Source: UBA8752 sp002172485
GTDB taxonomy: Bacteria; Bacteroidota; Bacteroidia; Flavobacteriales_D; Sanyastnellaceae
Direction: 5' to 3'
Length of the DNA stretch: 64,000 nt
Assembly (NCBI GenBank): GCA_042089915.1
Contig: JBELJZ010000003.1
Location: 62,001 to 126,000, forward strand
The position numbers and the translations under genes are program-made. Shown one piece after another: positions 1 to 8,924 of this stretch. Positions within the stretch are counted from its first letter, which is position 1; the number at the start of each line of letters is the position of its first letter. The notes beneath the pieces are model-generated. The model was not told the DNA's origin and made no database searches. It saw nothing but the letters and a program-made list of their open reading frames with translations.

Positions 1-3000
1 GGCTGTTGCGCTTGTCATACCGCATATCTCCCGTGGCCGCGAGCATTCGGAATTCATCGTGCCCCCTCATCTCATCGACAAAAGCGCCATACGGACCGCC
101 TCCGGGCTCATCCACATCCCGGAAATAAGCCCCCACACCGAGGTGGGCCATGAGCGGCGTCCGCAACGTGGTGTCCAGGGGAATCCGGACATCCTTCGGA
201 TCGATGACCGCATCGAACAGCCATTGCTGCTTGTCGGTCTCCGGGCAAGCCGCCTCGAGGGAGACGGCGCCATCGAATTCGAGGTGTTGTCGGGCTGCGG
301 CCAGCCGAACCTCACCGGAAAAGCCGAAGAACGGACTCAGGCTGAACCCCTCCTGTACGGGGATGGTGCCCCTTCCCACCGTCTCACCACTGGTGTCGAC
401 CTCCACCGTTTCCAATTGAATGAGCTGCTCCAGTCCATTCTCGTCCACGTAAAACAGACTGGCCCTCGCCTCATAGTCGTAGCGGCCCAGGATGTTGACG
501 TCCGCGTCAAACAGCCGGTGGTGCCGGGAAACGACATTGGCCACGATGACCGCCTTCGTGAGCTGGTCCATCTGGGCACGGCGGCGCACCACCACTTTGC
601 CACTGTCAGGCTCCACGAAGGCATCCGCTGTTCGGATGAATTTCACATCCTCACAGGAGATCATGGCTTCCGATATGTCGTAAATCGCCGTAGGCGCCAA
701 GAAATTCAGGCTGTCCTGGTCCGCCCGGGTGCTGTAGAAATTCGAGAGGGACACCGCGTCATCGGTGTCGATGACAAAGTCGTTGAGGGGCTCTCGATTG
801 GAGGCCATCTCCATCTCGTCTTTGTCCATGTACCACTTGAACTCGTCCATGTAGCACAGGTACTGGTTGGCGGGGAGGTCAATCTTGGTTTCGCCGTCAT
901 TGGAAGCGAAATCGCCAATCCGGGCATCGAAGTCGATGGTGCAGTGCACATTGTCCGTTTTGAAGGCCAACGCCCCTTCAACCCGCTGGTCCAACTGAAA
1001 AGACGCGGTGTCGCACAGGGTCCGCCTGCGGTCAAATTCGAACATGTCCGATGAGAGGGTCGCCCCGTTGAACCTCATGTCGCCTTGTCCCGACATGCCT
1101 GACGCAGACAAGGTGAGTCCTCCGGACAATTCGCTTTCTCCTTCAAAAAACCGGATGGGAACATCTTCTGAGCGCGCCGAAATTCTCGACTGACGCGGCT
1201 CAAACAACACGGCCACACCCTCGCCTTGTACCTCGGGCACTGGTGGCGGTCCGGCACTCTCCCGGTTGGTGAACGTCGTGGCCCATCCTTTGGTGCTGTC
1301 CGGCAACAGGACGAACCGATCGCTTTCGGCATGGGCAGTCCGGAAATCGAGCTTTCCGCCCCCTTGCAGTCCCCCGCCATTCAAGGTCAAGTCCTCATCG
1401 AACGTGCCCGCTCCGCCGTAGACCTGATAACCTCCATGGGGCGTGCTGGTTGTGAACCCGAGGTACAAATCCTCCATCACCTGCAGTCTTTCCTGAATCG
1501 GTGGCAGGAGGTCCCCTGATTCCAACGTGCCATCGAACACCAACTCTTGGCGGCCGAGGGCGTCCAAACTGTCGAGGCTGAAAGGCTCAACCACAAAGCG
1601 GAATCGCTCCCGCTCATAGGCACCTTGCTCGATGGCGGCATCGTCCCAGTACACGTAGCTCGGGGCATCGGTCACGAGGACGGGATACTGCGGATACACC
1701 TCACTGAGTCGGCCACTCCGGTTGATGGGCACATCCACGCGCAAGACGCCTTCGATGTTTTCGAGCGCATTCCGTACACGTTTCCGCTTGGCCCGTCCGC
1801 GAACATCCTTCTCCTCGTCGTCATTGACCTTGAGCTTGCACTGTTCCACTGCATTCAGCTCAATGGAGAAGGTTTCATAATCGAATGCATAGTCTGTACC
1901 GTCGAACTGCAGGTTGCCCGCACGAACGCCTCCGCCAAATGCGAAGTCCCGGTCCTCGCCGATGACCACCCGACCATCCCGGGGTTCGATGACCACACCC
2001 CGGTCGCGGGACACATCCACACGGTCTACGCCATTGACCTTCAATTGGTAATTGAGCAGACTGAGTTCACCGTGTGGCTCCCCCACCGCTTCTGAACGGA
2101 AGAACAACACGTCGTAATCCCGGCGCCCTGCGGCATTGGCCAGGGCTTCGAAGAGCTTGGGCATGGCCCGCGCCTCGCGGGTGTCCAGGTCCATTTCGAG
2201 GTACCCATCGTGTGCCATGCGGATCATCATGGCGCGGGTCTTGACTTCACTCAATCGAATGCTACGTGCCAGCTCCAAACTCGTGAAGGTGCTGTCTCCC
2301 GTGCCTTTGACATGGTTCCGAACCCGGACCAACGGGTGCACCGGATCGATGCCCTGCATCTCCTGGAACATCTCCCGTTCAAAGAAATCCTCGCTGAACA
2401 AGATGGCCGTGGAGCGGCTTGCGCCGGGAGGTCCCTCCAATCGGAGTCGGGTCTCGCCCAACCGCCAAGACAGCACATCACAATCCAGGGACACCCTGTG
2501 ATAGGAATCCGAAAATGACCGGGGGCCGAGTCCCTCTTCGGTGCGCAGCAGCGACAACTTTTGTGACGCGAGGTTGAAGCGAAGGTTCAACTCAGGGTGG
2601 TGCAAGCTGTCTCCATCCAACCGCACCACAGCTTCCACACCTTGCCCACTGAATTGATTGGACTTCAAGATGAACAGGTTGGCCCGACAATGGACCAACA
2701 CCGTATCGCCCCGACGGAAATCCAATGTGGCGGGCTGGGCTTCATCGCCTTTGCCCTGCAATTCGGCTCCCCTCACGGTCAGACCGCCATTGAAATCGAC
2801 ACCGGGCACGATGTCCGGCATGGACAACCGATTGATGTAGGTATCAAACCTGGGGTAACGCGCGGCATCCATGGCCTCGCCCGACTTGTCGTCCCGCTTT
2901 CTGAACCGGGCCTTGTCCGTGAGTTGTCCGAGCAAGGGGTCGGGAAACAACTCCGTGGTGAACCGCGCCGAATCCACGGTGAGGCTGGGCGACTTGAGTC

Positions 3001-3715
3001 GGATGTCGAAGGAACCGAAGTCGGCATAGTTTCGCTCCGGGTCCCATCCAGAACGCCCCCAATCCACGCGGCCACTGCGGCCTTTGAAGCGGCCTTTCGC
3101 GTAGATGTACTCTCCAGCTGTTCGTTTGACCACCAAGGTGTCGCCCTTGGCCAACGCCTGCAGTGTTCCCGTGGGACCCAGAAAAAGGCGTGGAGCGCCC
3201 TGTTCAGGGAGCGACATGGCCATGGGGCCTTCAAACGACCAGAATACACTCTGAGTCTGGTGGAAGACCCCGTCGAGCAACAGATCCTTGCCTACCGAGA
3301 GCAGCGGAGCAAAGTCGGATGCCCATCGGCGTTCCTGCATGGCGCGCTCTACGGCAGCGTCCCATGCAGCAAACGGAATTCTCAAGGAGTCACCTGCCAG
3401 CGCCGCCTGCACACTTCGGGCATATCCGAACCGCTCAGGGAACGCGCCGAGATTGCGCTCTTCCATTTGGGTCAAGCGTTCGATGAACACCGAGGTGATC
3501 GCCGTGTCGGCGCCCGGAGCCGTGATCAAAGGCACCAACTTCCGGTCCAGGAACCGGGCCGCATTCTTGTCAAAAGGCTCCACCTCCTTGGCCAACTTCT
3601 GCGCGGCTTTCTCCAACGCCACTCGGTCCAATTCCTGCGCCCAACATGACGCCATGACGCCCATGCAACACCCAGCCAGCGCCAGAATCCTTCGAATCGA
3701 CCACAAACACTTCAT
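1..3715 (-). CDS. Giant exported protein of unknown function (C-terminus beyond window edge)
   Basis: The minus strand is open from an ATG at 3715 to the window edge, giving at least 1238 residues. It begins with a signal peptide (basic MKCLWSIRR, a hydrophobic stretch, then a cleavage-like CWAQ near residue 27), so the product is exported. No catalytic domain is recognisable. Residues from about 170 onward look beta-rich and contain loosely repeated units built around an LT(V/L)-x-G-x-(L/M)-x-G-x-G pattern, near residues 310, 775 and 867, which suggests tandem beta-sheet repeats. From memory, not a search, similar proteins of about 1500 residues are conserved and unassigned across Bacteroidota. 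The plus-strand open frames over this region are shadows. It is divergent from the dehydratase gene at 3770. Confidence is high that this is a gene and low for any function. Confidence 0.85.
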   Translation of the reverse strand, partial: MKCLWSIRRILALAGCCMGVMASCWAQELDRVALEKAAQKLAKEVEPFDKNAARFLDRKLVPLITAPGADTAITSVFIERLTQMEERNLGAFPERFGYARSVQAALAGDSLRIPFAAWDAAVERAMQERRWASDFAPLLSVGKDLLLDGVFHQTQSVFWSFEGPMAMSLPEQGAPRLFLGPTGTLQALAKGDTLVVKRTAGEYIYAKGRFKGRSGRVDWGRSGWDPERNYADFGSFDIRLKSPSLTVDSARFTTELFPDPLLGQLTDKARFRKRDDKSGEAMDAARYPRFDTYINRLSMPDIVPGVDFNGGLTVRGAELQGKGDEAQPATLDFRRGDTVLVHCRANLFILKSNQFSGQGVEAVVRLDGDSLHHPELNLRFNLASQKLSLLRTEEGLGPRSFSDSYHRVSLDCDVLSWRLGETRLRLEGPPGASRSTAILFSEDFFEREMFQEMQGIDPVHPLVRVRNHVKGTGDSTFTSLELARSIRLSEVKTRAMMIRMAHDGYLEMDLDTREARAMPKLFEALANAAGRRDYDVLFFRSEAVGEPHGELSLLNYQLKVNGVDRVDVSRDRGVVIEPRDGRVVIGEDRDFAFGGGVRAGNLQFDGTDYAFDYETFSIELNAVEQCKLKVNDDEEKDVRGRAKRKRVRNALENIEGVLRVDVPINRSGRLSEVYPQYPVLVTDAPSYVYWDDAAIEQGAYERERFRFVVEPFSLDSLDALGRQELVFDGTLESGDLLPPIQERLQVMEDLYLGFTTSTPHGGYQVYGGAGTFDEDLTLNGGGLQGGGKLDFRTAHAESDRFVLLPDSTKGWATTFTNRESAGPPPVPEVQGEGVAVLFEPRQSRISARSEDVPIRFFEGESELSGGLTLSASGMSGQGDMRFNGATLSSDMFEFDRRRTLCDTASFQLDQRVEGALAFKTDNVHCTIDFDARIGDFASNDGETKIDLPANQYLCYMDEFKWYMDKDEMEMASNREPLNDFVIDTDDAVSLSNFYSTRADQDSLNFLAPTAIYDISEAMISCEDVKFIRTADAFVEPDSGKVVVRRRAQMDQLTKAVIVANVVSRHHRLFDADVNILGRYDYEARASLFYVDENGLEQLIQLETVEVDTSGETVGRGTIPVQEGFSLSPFFGFSGEVRLAAARQHLEFDGAVSLEAACPETDKQQWLFDAVIDPKDVRIPLDTTLRTPLMAHLGVGAYFRDVDEPGGGPYGAFVDEMRGHDEFRMLAATGDMRYDKRNS

Positions 3716-3753
3716 CAATTCTGGGAAATTAAACGCTCCGCATGCGCCCGCGG

Positions 3754-3760
3754 TATCTTG
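3754..3760 (+). promoter_or_regulatory. Putative -7 box TATCTTG for the dehydratase gene
   Basis: TATCTTG resembles the Bacteroidota -7 element TAnnTTTG with one T missing. It ends 9 bases before the ATG at 3770. No convincing -33 element is seen. Confidence 0.4.
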
Positions 3761-3769
3761 CGGCGTCGG

Positions 3770-5653
3770 ATGATGAACCTGTTGCACACATTGCGCGCTC
3801 GGCCACAGATCGTCCCCCGCTGGGCGATCTTCTCCATCGACCTCGCCTTGGGCGTGGTGGCCTTGGGCGTGGCTTACGCGCTTCGCTTCGAGTTCGACAT
3901 CCCCTCCCACGAACTGGACGCCGCCCGCCGCTTCTTGCCAGCCTACCTCGCCTTCCGCGCGTTCGGCATGCTGGTCCACCGCAGCTTTGCCGGCATCATC
4001 CGCTTCAGCGGCTCCAGAGACGCACGCCGCGTCCTGCTGGCCTTGACCACGGGTTCCGCCTTGTTCCTGACGCTCAATCTCACCTACCGTGCCTTGGGCA
4101 TGGCCTATCCGGTGCCTTTGAGCGTCATGGCCATCGAACTGCTGGGTTCGGCCGTCCTGCTCACCGGGTTTCGCATCACGGTCCGTTCCGTCTATCAGCG
4201 TTTCCAAACTGCACGCCCCACCCCGGTGGTGGTGTTCGGAGCCGGGGAAGCCGGTCTCATCACCAAACAGGCCGTCGAACGCCCCAGTGCAGACCCCCTT
4301 CGCGTGGTGGCCTTCCTGGACGACGACCCCGCCAAGCACGGCAAGGACATCGATGGGGCCCCCATTCATCCAGCCAATCGGGCGGCGAGGGTGTTGCAGG
4401 ACACCGGAGCCAAGCGGCTCATCGTCTCCATCCAGCATTTGTCCCCTTCCAGAAAAGCCGCTGTCATCGACGCCGCACTCGAACTCGGTCTCCGCGTCAT
4501 GGACGTTCCGCCTGCGCAACGTTGGATCCAAGGCGAATTGAGCGCTGGCCAGCTGCGGGATGTGCGCATCGAAGACCTCTTGGGCCGTCCCGTCATCGAA
4601 TTGGACGCGTCGGCCATCTCTGCCCAACTGCAAGGCGCCAAGGTGGCTGTGACCGGAGGCGCTGGGTCCATTGGGTCAGAACTTGTCTTTCAAGCTTTGG
4701 CCCGCGGCGCAGCCGAAGTGCTGGCCTTGGACATTGCGGAAACGCCCCTGCACGACCTCGGCTTGCACGCCCGCTCGCGTTATGGAGAAGGCGCCTCAAA
4801 ACTCCATACCTGCATTGGCGATGTGCGCGACAGCGACGGGTTAAAGGAAACCTTTGAGACATTCCAGCCCGACATCGTCTACCACGCTGCAGCCTACAAG
4901 CACGTTCCGGTCATGGAACGACAGCCGCTGCAAGCCTGGCGCACCAACGTCCTGGGCACCACCCATGCGCTCGAGGCCGCCAAAGCTGCAGGGGCACATT
5001 CCTTCGTCTTGGTGAGCACCGACAAGGCCGTCAACCCTTCCAGCGTGATGGGCGCCTCCAAACGCATGGCCGAATTGGCCGTTCGAAGCGTGGGAGAAGG
5101 GGGCGATATGAAATGCGTCATCACCCGATTCGGCAACGTGCTCGACAGCAATGGAAGCGTGATTCCCCTGTTCCGCCGTCAAATCGAACAGGGCGGGCCG
5201 ATCACTTTGACCCACCCCGACGTGACCCGGTATTTCATGACCATTCCGGAAGCGGTTCAATTGGTGATGGAAGCGGCGGCAACCAGCGCCGGAGACGACA
5301 TCTACGTGTTTGACATGGGCGAACGTGTCCGCATCGCCGACCTCGCCCGCCGCATGATCCGGCTGGCTGGTCTTGTCGAAGGACAGGACATCCAAGTGGA
5401 CATTGTGGGACTGCGTCCTGGAGAGAAGCTCCATGAAGAGCTCATGAGTGGTCAAGAAAACCTCTTGCCCACGCACCATCCCAAAATCCTCCGGGCCGCC
5501 CGGACCCCAGTGGATGGCGATGCCGTGCGGGACAGCATTGCGCAAAGCCGGTCCAACGGGTGGACAGATGGCGATGTGCGGACCGCATTGGGCCAGCACA
5601 TTCCCGAATACACGCCCGATCCGGCCTCCATGCCTGAAATTGAATCACCATGA
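3770..5653 (+). CDS. PglF/WbpM/CapD-type nucleotide-sugar 4,6-dehydratase, membrane anchored
   Basis: The 627-residue product fits the membrane-bound UDP-N-acetylhexosamine 4,6-dehydratase family, which makes deoxyamino-sugar precursors for surface polysaccharides or glycoprotein glycans. The N-terminal 130 residues hold about four membrane segments. A first Rossmann fold follows (VVVFGAGEAG, near residue 145), then the catalytic extended-SDR domain with the NAD motif TGGAGSIGSE near residues 294-303. The active-site region around 415-432 carries STDKA and MGASK; the usual SDR Tyr is replaced by Met, as is normal in the PglF group. I chose ATG 3770, but ATG 3773 and TTG 3758 are also possible. 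It overlaps the next gene by ATGA, so the two are probably co-transcribed. The exact sugar substrate is not determinable. Confidence 0.88.
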   Translation: MMNLLHTLRARPQIVPRWAIFSIDLALGVVALGVAYALRFEFDIPSHELDAARRFLPAYLAFRAFGMLVHRSFAGIIRFSGSRDARRVLLALTTGSALFLTLNLTYRALGMAYPVPLSVMAIELLGSAVLLTGFRITVRSVYQRFQTARPTPVVVFGAGEAGLITKQAVERPSADPLRVVAFLDDDPAKHGKDIDGAPIHPANRAARVLQDTGAKRLIVSIQHLSPSRKAAVIDAALELGLRVMDVPPAQRWIQGELSAGQLRDVRIEDLLGRPVIELDASAISAQLQGAKVAVTGGAGSIGSELVFQALARGAAEVLALDIAETPLHDLGLHARSRYGEGASKLHTCIGDVRDSDGLKETFETFQPDIVYHAAAYKHVPVMERQPLQAWRTNVLGTTHALEAAKAAGAHSFVLVSTDKAVNPSSVMGASKRMAELAVRSVGEGGDMKCVITRFGNVLDSNGSVIPLFRRQIEQGGPITLTHPDVTRYFMTIPEAVQLVMEAAATSAGDDIYVFDMGERVRIADLARRMIRLAGLVEGQDIQVDIVGLRPGEKLHEELMSGQENLLPTHHPKILRAARTPVDGDAVRDSIAQSRSNGWTDGDVRTALGQHIPEYTPDPASMPEIESP

Positions 5654-6048
5654 CTTTCGACCCCGCCACAGAGGAGCGTTTGCTTCAAGACTTGCGCAGC
5701 TATTTCGGCTATGCCGACGATCAGATTGAATTCAGCTGGTCCGAGCGGGAGGGCATACACGAGGTGGCTCTGTTCACCTACAACCCCCGGCACACCCACC
5801 GATTCCTGTTCCACAAATCGCATGGCTCCAATCGGGTACAAGCCCTTCAAGCCCTGCTCGACTACACGCAAACCCACCGGGACCGCGAGCAGAGTTATAC
5901 CGTCCAATGGCGGGTGGCCGGCGAGACGGAATTGCACACCAGCTACTTCAGCGCCGGCAACATTCTGATGGCACTGGACAAATTCTTCGCGGGACGCGAT
6001 CCGCACACCGTTCAGGTCTTCAGCGTGGCACTCAACCCCGTCAGCTGA
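5650..6048 (+). CDS. Small conserved protein of unknown function
   Basis: This 132-residue soluble protein starts at an ATG overlapping the stop of the dehydratase gene (ATGA). It has no signal peptide or membrane segment. The sequence alternates charged and aromatic residues (for example YNPRHTHRFLFHKSHG), and I do not recognise a domain. Tight coupling to both neighbours supports a real gene. The following yigZ-like frame begins directly after its stop. No function is assigned. Confidence 0.7.
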   Translation: MTFDPATEERLLQDLRSYFGYADDQIEFSWSEREGIHEVALFTYNPRHTHRFLFHKSHGSNRVQALQALLDYTQTHRDREQSYTVQWRVAGETELHTSYFSAGNILMALDKFFAGRDPHTVQVFSVALNPVS

Positions 6049-6681
6049 TTGGTTCGCGACACGTTTCCATCACTCGCTGGACCGGGCGAAGGCCTCTTCA
6101 AGGCCAAGGGCAGCAAGTTCCACGGCTATGCCTTTCCCCTTCCCTTCCACGACGAATCCGCTTCGGCGAAGGCGGTGCAAGTCTGCCTCGATGAAGTGCG
6201 CAAAGCACACCACGCCGCCCGACATGTCTGCTATGCTTGGCAATTCGGCCCTGAACGCTTCCGCGCAGCCGATGACGGAGAGCCGGGCGGCAGCGCGGGC
6301 GCACCCATTCACGGCGTCCTCCGCGCCCACGATCTTCACTGGAGCTTGATTGCCGTGGTGCGCTATTTTGGCGGTGTGAAGCTCGGTGTGGGAGGCCTCA
6401 TTGAAGCCTATCGCGAGGCGGGAAGAGAAGCCGTGCGGGACGCCGGTCTGTCGGTCAACGTCCTCAAACTGCCCATGACCTTCGGGTACACACCCGACTT
6501 GACCCGGCACGTGATGCAGGCCATCCAAAAAGTCGAGGCCGACATTGTCGGTGAACGCTATACGGACCGCTGCCTGGTGGACATCGCCGTCGCGGCAGGC
6601 GATGCCGAGAGCATGACCCAAGCCCTCCTTGACATCCATGGGGTGGAACAGATTTCCCCCAAACCCACTTCCAATGCGTAA
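6049..6681 (+). CDS. YigZ/IMPACT family protein
   Basis: The 210-residue product matches the YigZ/UPF0029 family. It has KGSKFHGYAFP near the N-terminus, the conserved core DDGEPGGSAGAPIHGVL and VVRYFGGVKLGVGGLIEAYREA in the first domain, and a smaller C-terminal domain. The eukaryotic relative IMPACT regulates translation through the Gcn2 pathway; the bacterial role is not settled. The only upstream start in frame is TTG at 6049, directly after the preceding stop, and it leaves the N-terminus at the usual family length. The gene overlaps the following esterase by 8 bases, so translation is probably coupled. Confidence 0.85.
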   Translation: MVRDTFPSLAGPGEGLFKAKGSKFHGYAFPLPFHDESASAKAVQVCLDEVRKAHHAARHVCYAWQFGPERFRAADDGEPGGSAGAPIHGVLRAHDLHWSLIAVVRYFGGVKLGVGGLIEAYREAGREAVRDAGLSVNVLKLPMTFGYTPDLTRHVMQAIQKVEADIVGERYTDRCLVDIAVAAGDAESMTQALLDIHGVEQISPKPTSNA

Positions 6682-7780
6682 CAAGAACTCCCTCCATCAC
6701 CATTTGAAGTGGACCCTGCTCCCAATGCTGTTTGCCATGCCCTTCGCCGCTTCCGCCCAATTGGAATTCGAGCACAATGGCACCATCCGCTCGTACTACA
6801 TGGAGGGACCGGACCCCATTCCTGCCGGAGCGCCCATAGTGGTCGTCTTGCATGGGTACACCAGCAGCGCGCAGCTGATTCGAGCGTACAGCGGATTCAC
6901 ACCGCTCGCGCAACAAGAAGGCTTCGTCGCGGTCTTCCCCCAAGGGACAGAGAACGACTTCGGCATCCCCCACTGGAACGCCAACATTGGATTCAGCAAC
7001 ACCGATGACCACGGCTTCCTCGTGGCACTGGTGCAGCACTTGCAGGAAGAATACGGGCTCAGCGAATCCTGCACGTACGCCTGCGGCATGTCCAACGGCG
7101 GATACATGAGTTACTCCCTGGCCTGCGAGCACCCGGAAGTGTTCTGCGCAGTGGGATCCGTCACGGGGGCCATGAGTGCGGCCGATTTTGGCTGCACCCC
7201 AAGCGAAGTGGTTCCCGTCGTCCACTTGCACGGCACCGACGATGACATCGTCACCTACGACGGCGGTGTGGGCTTCGCAGGATGGGGCGGCTCGGGTGTT
7301 CCAGAGATCATCGAACACTGGACCGAGCTGATGGGTACGACCACACTCGAGGAGTCCAACCTGCCCAACCTCGAATCCGTGGACAACACCTCTGTGGATT
7401 TTCTGCGCTACGCGGGGGCATCCGGCGGGCAGGAATTCCACCATTACCGGGTGAATGGCGGTGGCCACGATTGGTTTGGCGTCTGGGGCAGTCAGGATGT
7501 GGAAGCCACAGAAGTGCTCTGGGACTTCTTCTCCTCTCAATGTGCTGGGGAATTCACGGACATTGCAGAGACGACAAGAACCCACATCATCCTCGAGCGG
7601 GTCGGCCACGGCATCCGCATGGGACAAAGCGGCCACGTTCAAGTGGTAGACCTTCAAGGGCGCATCCTGAGCCGTCTGGATCTCAACGCGGGAGAATTTT
7701 GGACGCCCTCCGGCCAAGGCATTCGGTTGCTTCGCGCGACGGCCGCCGGCCGCCTGCCCGAAGTCCTGCTCTGGAATTGA
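6674..7780 (+). CDS. Secreted esterase of the PHB depolymerase/feruloyl esterase (LpqC-like) family
   Basis: The 368-residue protein has a signal peptide ending AASAQ and an alpha/beta-hydrolase fold. VVVLHGYTSS forms the oxyanion region. The nucleophile lies in CGMSNGG (Ser near 140), the acid is probably an Asp in HGTDDD (near 189), and the His is in GGGHDWFG (near 265). This family cleaves ester bonds in polyhydroxybutyrate oligomers or carbohydrate esters. The last 65 residues (HVQVVDLQGRILSRL onward) look like a degenerate T9SS type A sorting domain, so outer-surface delivery is possible. I chose ATG 6674 because it places the signal peptide properly. The stop lies one base from the stop of the convergent methyltransferase gene. 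The substrate is unknown. Confidence 0.82.
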   Translation: MRNKNSLHHHLKWTLLPMLFAMPFAASAQLEFEHNGTIRSYYMEGPDPIPAGAPIVVVLHGYTSSAQLIRAYSGFTPLAQQEGFVAVFPQGTENDFGIPHWNANIGFSNTDDHGFLVALVQHLQEEYGLSESCTYACGMSNGGYMSYSLACEHPEVFCAVGSVTGAMSAADFGCTPSEVVPVVHLHGTDDDIVTYDGGVGFAGWGGSGVPEIIEHWTELMGTTTLEESNLPNLESVDNTSVDFLRYAGASGGQEFHHYRVNGGGHDWFGVWGSQDVEATEVLWDFFSSQCAGEFTDIAETTRTHIILERVGHGIRMGQSGHVQVVDLQGRILSRLDLNAGEFWTPSGQGIRLLRATAAGRLPEVLLWN

Positions 7781-7781
7781 T

Positions 7782-8561
7782 TCAGGCGGGCTTTCGAACG
7801 ACCTGGAGGTAGCGCTCCTGCCCCAAGGCACAGCGGTCAAAGCGACTTTGTCCGAAGAGCGACACCAAGTCCAATTCTTCCACCTCGAACCCAACCGAGC
7901 GATACCGGTCGGCATAATCCATGCCGTACAGCCGGACATGGTCGCTCTGCCAATAGAGACGCTCGCGTTCTGCGGGATCCGTCACATTGGGGTCCTCGAG
8001 GGTCTCGGCATTGTTGCGGTCCATGGGCACTTGAAAAATGCCCCAACCACCGGGCTTCATCACCCGGAAATACTCCGCCATCACCTTCCGGTCGTCGGCC
8101 ACATGCTCCATGAGGTGGTTGCCCATGATGATGTCGAAGTGGGCATCTTCATAGGGAATCTCGTGGACGTCAAAATGTATGTCCGCCCAAGGCGAGACCA
8201 AGTCGGCCCGGACGACCTCCAGGCCCTCCGCCCGATTGAACCGTTTGAGAAAGCAATACTCCGGTGCCAGGTGGAGCATCTTGCGACCAGATCCACCTGA
8301 AAACAAGTCGCTGTGTTCCGTCAGGTACATCCAGACGGCACGGTGGCGCTCCAAACTCAGCGTGTCGGGTGCCAACGCATTGGGACGACTGCGGTCACCG
8401 CGGCCATAGGAGAGGAAATTGCGATAGCGCCTGCCATTGATCGGGTCCTCGAACCGGCTGCCCCGCAAAAACGGAGAACACAACTGCAACGCGAGGTGTG
8501 CCACCCGTTGAAGCTGGTGTCGCGGAACGATGCGGGTGACAAATGAAATCAGCAGGCGCAT
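7782..8561 (-). CDS. SAM-dependent class I methyltransferase
   Basis: This 259-residue protein has a Methyltransf_11-type core. MLHLAPEYCFLKRF forms the SAM-binding strand region (the glycine-rich motif is atypical). DADFD-like positions follow in HEIPYEDAHFDIIMGNHLMEHV, which is motif II/III of class I enzymes, then VMKPGGWGIFQVP. Its first 45 residues are basic and partly hydrophobic. It is convergent with the esterase and upstream of nothing on its own strand, so its acceptor cannot be inferred. Related Bacteroidota proteins often carry the LAPE motif in place of the canonical GxGxG. Confidence 0.8.
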   Translation of the reverse strand: MRLLISFVTRIVPRHQLQRVAHLALQLCSPFLRGSRFEDPINGRRYRNFLSYGRGDRSRPNALAPDTLSLERHRAVWMYLTEHSDLFSGGSGRKMLHLAPEYCFLKRFNRAEGLEVVRADLVSPWADIHFDVHEIPYEDAHFDIIMGNHLMEHVADDRKVMAEYFRVMKPGGWGIFQVPMDRNNAETLEDPNVTDPAERERLYWQSDHVRLYGMDYADRYRSVGFEVEELDLVSLFGQSRFDRCALGQERYLQVVRKPA

Positions 8562-8600
8562 GGGCCGCCCAAGATAAGGCCGGAGCGAGCGCGATTCGAT

Positions 8601-8924
8601 TCAACGGATGACCACCTCTCGGATGATGTCTGATCCGAGATGCCCATTGATCAGGGTTCGGATCCGAGACCGGGCCATGAGGAACTCTTCCTTCATCGGG
8701 GCAGAATCCAGTTCCACGGTCAGAACACCCTCTCGAACCTTGAGATAGCGCGTTTTTCGGGACACCGCCTCCCCCATGACCTCTCGCCAAGCCGCCTCCG
8801 CTTCAGCCTCCTTGAGGCGTGCACCGTGACCGGATAGCTTGAGCCAGTGACTCAACGCATCTCCAAGAGACACAGCCTCGCCTTTCCGCGGCGCCCGGTT
8901 GCGGTTGCGGCGGGGACGGTTCAT
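8601..8924 (-). CDS. DUF721 / DciA-like protein
   Basis: The 107-residue protein fits the DUF721 family related to DciA, which assists loading of the replicative helicase in bacteria lacking DnaC. Visible family features are the basic N-terminus, the segment around AWREVMGEAVSRKTRYLKV and the core GVLTVELDSAPMKEEF, ending in a helix with REVVIR. I chose the ATG at 8924 because it overlaps the recF stop as ATGA; the longer frame upstream runs inside recF. A recF-DUF721 pair is a common arrangement in Bacteroidota, which supports a replication or repair role. Confidence 0.8.
   Translation of the reverse strand: MNRPRRNRNRAPRKGEAVSLGDALSHWLKLSGHGARLKEAEAEAAWREVMGEAVSRKTRYLKVREGVLTVELDSAPMKEEFLMARSRIRTLINGHLGSDIIREVVIR

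Noticed and set aside
59..3649. Several plus-strand open frames of up to 350 codons
   Set aside because: They are shadows of the giant minus-strand protein, which is open over the full 3715 bases with a signal peptide.
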